Source: a virus
IMG/VR virus record: IMGVR_UViG_3300047546_002519
Coordinates: 1 to 63,323 of that record
Strand: one strand, 5' to 3'
Length of the DNA: 63,323 bases
How positions within the stretch are numbered: the stretch's first letter is position 1; each line of letters opens with the position of its first letter. The position numbers and the translations under genes are program-made. Positions 60,918 through 63,323 of the stretch are shown piece after piece. The notes under the pieces are model-generated. The model worked only from the letters and a program-made list of their open reading frames with translations, did not search any database and was not told where the DNA came from.

Positions 60918-61106
60918 TTAATAATGTTTCAGAAAAACGCACCTGGGACTTACACGATAGCCTTCCATGCGCCACTGTTCTTTTACACGATCACGTTCTT
61001 TGTAGCATTGCTCAAGGCTAGATTGTGGTGCCTGTATCACACCTTTGCTTTGTACCAATGAAGTATTAGGTTGTATCATGTATAGACTGATAAACAAAAT
61101 CCACAT
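60918..61106 (-). CDS. Small secreted or membrane protein, 62 aa
   Basis: A short hydrophobic start (WILFISLYMIQ) then LEQCYKERDRVKEQWRMEGY RVSPRCVF with a Cys pair. The stop abuts tRNA-Arg; the ATG overlaps the upstream stop (TAATG). Confidence 0.68.
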   Translation of the reverse strand: MWILFISLYMIQPNTSLVQSKGVIQAPQSSLEQCYKERDRVKEQWRMEGYRVSPRCVFLKHY

Positions 61107-61819
61107 TAGTAGCCACCCGATGCATTATCTGGTCGTGGTTCTGTACGCTGTGGTACAGAATCGTCTTGCTCTTTCAAGTGTAGACCAGTTAGACTATGCT
61201 CGTCACCAATATAACCTTTTAAGAATGTATTGATAGCAATACTCACTCTGGTGTCATTGCTTGTTGTTTGTTCTACCATATGTGTCAGATATGATGGAAA
61301 GATAACGATGTCACCTGTACCTACAGAAAACCACCATGATGATGAATTATATGGATTGAAGTTTTCTGTGGGCAAATCTATACGATTGTATCCTTCTTTG
61401 TAGAATGTGATGCGATCTTTTTCACGATCAGTGCTTATGTAAATACAACCCGACAGCCAACTGTTTGGGTGTGCGTGTTTATGATGATATTGACCGGGTT
61501 TAGTGTAGTTCATCCATGATTGTGTGATATATGTTTCAACTGGATACTTCGGTGCATATACTGCTCTCATGTAATAATCCAGATGATACTGATAGTATTG
61601 TTTTATATCTTTCATTACAGGATGATCTAAAACATAACGATCTGCACTTGTCGTGTTACCAGAGTTTTGTGTCGTAGACTCAGCAGTTTTTTCAAAGAAT
61701 TTTTTCTCCTCTTTAGTCCATTCACGATGAAACCTTGCAAATAGAATTGGTGTAGGAAATAACCCTTGAATAACTGGATCTGGTATAATACTAATCGTAT
61801 TATTTTTCTTGCTCATCAT
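61106..61819 (-). CDS. 2OG-Fe(II) oxygenase (2OG-FeII_Oxy_5 type)
   Basis: The start at 61819 gives 237 aa. The core SWMNYTKPGQYHHKHAHPNS, WLSGCIYIS, GDIVIFPSYLTHMVEQTTSN and RVSIAINTFLKG has the HxH...D/E...H...R layout typical of this family in marine T4-like phages. The reaction (often hydroxylation) and substrate are unknown. Confidence 0.85.
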   Translation of the reverse strand: MMSKKNNTISIIPDPVIQGLFPTPILFARFHREWTKEEKKFFEKTAESTTQNSGNTTSADRYVLDHPVMKDIKQYYQYHLDYYMRAVYAPKYPVETYITQSWMNYTKPGQYHHKHAHPNSWLSGCIYISTDREKDRITFYKEGYNRIDLPTENFNPYNSSSWWFSVGTGDIVIFPSYLTHMVEQTTSNDTRVSIAINTFLKGYIGDEHSLTGLHLKEQDDSVPQRTEPRPDNASGGY

Positions 61820-61961
61820 CTTGCCTTTCAATTTTTAACCACAGATATCCTTCTGCCTCATCGATTACTCGTTGTGACCACATCTCTTCATTCTCTAGCA
61901 CAGGTATGTCATACTCAGGTGCCATCCAAGGTTTACTTGTATTTGCTTTCGAAGTATTCAT
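61800..61961 (-). CDS. Small acidic protein, 53 aa
   Basis: MNTSKANTSKPWMAPEYDIP then ENEEMWSQRVIDEAEGYLWL. It overlaps the oxygenase start by about 20 bases and the end of the upstream gene by 29 bases; the packing is plausible but the ribosome site is weak. Confidence 0.5.
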   Translation of the reverse strand: MNTSKANTSKPWMAPEYDIPVLENEEMWSQRVIDEAEGYLWLKIERQDDEQEK

Positions 61962-62151
61962 TTACTTTAAACTGCGCTTCTTCTAGTGATGTTGCTATAA
62001 CTTTCACCCATGCTACGCCGCCAGCAATTTCCATATCATACGGCACAGGACCATTAAACTCAAATTCTTCGGGCACATTGATTTGTACCTCATATTCTTC
62101 AAGATTGCGTATGCGATTCATTACCGCATCAAACTCGGCTCGTCGTGTCAT
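61933..62151 (-). CDS. Small phage protein, 72 aa
   Basis: MTRRAEFDAVMNRIRNLEEY then VPEEFEFNGPVPYDMEIAGG VAWVKVIATSLEEAQFKVN. GGGAGATAGTT precedes the ATG. Common small-phage pattern at the C-terminus (S-L-E-E-A-x-x-K-V-x-E-Y). Confidence 0.72.
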   Translation of the reverse strand: MTRRAEFDAVMNRIRNLEEYEVQINVPEEFEFNGPVPYDMEIAGGVAWVKVIATSLEEAQFKVNEYFESKYK

Positions 62152-63019
62152 AACTATCTCCCATTACTTCATTGTACACGACTCGTTTCACAGTGTCAAC
62201 TCTGTGAGCGGAGTTTCGTGCGCCCATCACAACAATTACCTCATGATAATCTTTATCACCATTAACTTTGTGTATCAATATTGCTACACAAAAACCGGCA
62301 GGATTTGTAAATCCAGTTTTACTTACTTGAACACCTTCTACTTGTGACAATATAGCGGCGTTTGTATTATGTAGAACTAAAACTCTATTCTTTCTTTTAC
62401 CTGGCGTTTCAATCGTCGTAATCTTTTTGGTAGAAATGTTTCGTATCTCTGCGTAATTTGCTGCTTCAACTACCATCTGTGTTACATCGCTGGCTGTGCT
62501 TACATTGTATTTACTCAAACCAGAAGGATCATCAAAACGTGTGTTGTACATATCTAGCATCAATGCTTTCGAATTCATGTGATCCATAAAACGTCTACGA
62601 CCGCCAGGATAATCTGCTGCTAATGTTTCTGCGGCTGCATTATCACTCTTGATCAATAGCATATGAAACAATTCACCACGTGTGTATTCGGTGCGGGGTA
62701 ATTTACTTCCAGCATTTTTACTTAACACAAGTTTACGATTCATATCACGATCATAATCTAATGCAACCATAGCCGTCATGAGTTTGGTCATGCTTGCTAA
62801 CGCACGAACTTCATCAATGTTTTGTGCCCGTGTAATTGTGCCCTCAGTGATATTTGTGACCATCACTGATACTGTGCTATGAATCTGTACAGTCTGCTGC
62901 TTTGCTTTCTTTTTCTTTTTAACTTTGTGTTTGGGCTTGGCATCTGCGGTTGTTATCGTCAGAAAGAATAAAACAAAAAACGTCACAAGCCACTGTGTAA
63001 GTGTAAGTTTCTTATTCAT
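62129..63019 (-). CDS. Peptidase S11 D-alanyl-D-alanine carboxypeptidase/endopeptidase (PBP5/7-like)
   Basis: The 296 aa protein has a signal peptide (1-27), a Lys-rich linker, then the three penicillin-binding motifs: S76-M-T-K79 in ALASMTKLMTA, S125-D-N127 in LIKSDNAAAETLA, and K234-T-G236 in VQVSKTGFTNPAGFC. It lacks the C-terminal domain of PBP5, so it resembles PBP7-type DD-endopeptidases. It would trim peptidoglycan peptides in the periplasm, helping entry, lysis or exclusion. Confidence 0.92.
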   Translation of the reverse strand: MNKKLTLTQWLVTFFVLFFLTITTADAKPKHKVKKKKKAKQQTVQIHSTVSVMVTNITEGTITRAQNIDEVRALASMTKLMTAMVALDYDRDMNRKLVLSKNAGSKLPRTEYTRGELFHMLLIKSDNAAAETLAADYPGGRRRFMDHMNSKALMLDMYNTRFDDPSGLSKYNVSTASDVTQMVVEAANYAEIRNISTKKITTIETPGKRKNRVLVLHNTNAAILSQVEGVQVSKTGFTNPAGFCVAILIHKVNGDKDYHEVIVVMGARNSAHRVDTVKRVVYNEVMGDSYDTTSRV

Positions 63020-63108
63020 TTAGTGATTAGAAAAAAAATAAATGGTGAAATCATCACCATAAAGAATACAACGATGTAGAATAGTAGATATCTGAACATT
63101 GAGTTCAT
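63016..63108 (-). CDS. 30 aa membrane peptide
   Basis: MNSMFRYLLFYIVVFFMVMI then SPFIFFLITK, a single hydrophobic helix. AAGGAGAGGGCG precedes the ATG and its stop overlaps the DD-peptidase start (ATGA), so it may act with or regulate that gene. Confidence 0.62.
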   Translation of the reverse strand: MNSMFRYLLFYIVVFFMVMISPFIFFLITK

Positions 63109-63131
63109 CGCCCTCTCCTTGGGCGACAAAC

Positions 63132-63323
63132 TTATTTCAGTTTATCACCCACTTGTTTGATTGTCTTTTCATAGCCTTCACAGAGTTCCATGTAATATTG
63201 AACCTCATTCCATGCATGTAGTAATTGAAATTTTGCTTCATATAATGTATTCGTCAATGCCTTGTATTTGTTTCTAGGACCATTTTCAATAAGTGTTATC
63301 AAAATGTCAAGTTTATCAATGAT
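63132..63323 (-). CDS. Hypothetical protein (5' end outside window)
   Basis: The frame is open from the window edge to a TAA at 63134-63132 (63 residues visible). It is helical and acidic (ALTNTLYEAKFQLLHAWNEV then YYMELCEGYEKTIKQV). The start lies beyond the window, so length and family are unknown. Confidence 0.6.
   Translation of the reverse strand: MIDKLDILITLIENGPRNKYKALTNTLYEAKFQLLHAWNEVQYYMELCEGYEKTIKQVGDKLK

Overview
The window is a 63 kb piece of a T4-like tailed phage (myovirus) with low GC content. The evidence is a recognisable T4 gene set: baseplate wedge and hub proteins gp4, 5, 6, 7-like, 8, 25, 26, 27-like, 48-like and 53, a tape measure, and the replication and late-transcription proteins gp32, gp59, gp33 and RNase H. 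Many small ORFs have the look of marine or freshwater T4-like phage genes (cyanophage or pelagiphage relatives). The host cannot be read directly. The phage carries a circularly permuted tmRNA, a form known from Alphaproteobacteria, some Betaproteobacteria and some Cyanobacteria, which suggests a Gram-negative host from one of these groups.

Layout. 1-15.9 kb (minus strand) holds the tail-fibre/baseplate region: a split DUF4815 protein, gp8, gp7-like, gp6, gp25, gp5, gp27-like, gp53 and gp48-like. 15.9-20.7 kb (plus strand) holds gp4, a putative DNA end protector, a tail-tube-fold protein, gp26 with a probable -1 frameshift extension, and a tape measure with an embedded muralytic-type domain. 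20.7-24.5 kb (minus) has gp32, a HAD phosphatase, gp59, gp33 and a secreted SleB-type endolysin. 24.5-32 kb (minus) has a permuted tmRNA, a RecB-like nuclease, a GIY-YIG endonuclease on the opposite strand, a lipoprotein and many small conserved phage genes. 32-36.3 kb holds glycine-rich tail-tip or adhesin genes and a fibre gene whose ribosome site sits in a hairpin cut by a late promoter. 36.3-42.3 kb has a ClpP-like protease, a sugar-nucleotide/glycosylation cassette (epimerases, glycosyltransferase, nucleotidyltransferase), a DUF6433 protein and RNase H. 42.4-45.2 kb has a membrane protein and an AbrB-like/rubrerythrin fusion. 45.25-48.1 kb is a dense minus-strand tRNA array with three long-stem structured RNAs packed between tRNAs. 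48.1-63.3 kb (minus) is an early-type region of very short, ATGA/TAATG-coupled genes, ending in a peptidase S11 (DD-peptidase) and further small genes.

Regulation. The minus-strand early regions (30-61 kb) carry at least 16 near-consensus sigma70 promoters (CTTGACAA, 17 or 18 bp spacer, TATAAT/TATACT), one of which drives the tRNA array. The structural region lacks them. T4-type late promoter boxes (TATAAATA) occur before the fibre gene and the GIY-YIG gene. Together the genes form a lytic phage programme: host RNA polymerase reads the early genes and tRNAs, gp33 is expected to help switch on late promoters, and gp32/gp59/RNase H work in replication. The tail module, endolysin, DD-peptidase and glycan genes handle assembly, lysis and the cell envelope. 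Twenty-three canonical tRNAs cover 19 amino acids (all but leucine); with the tmRNA they indicate unusual investment in translation.
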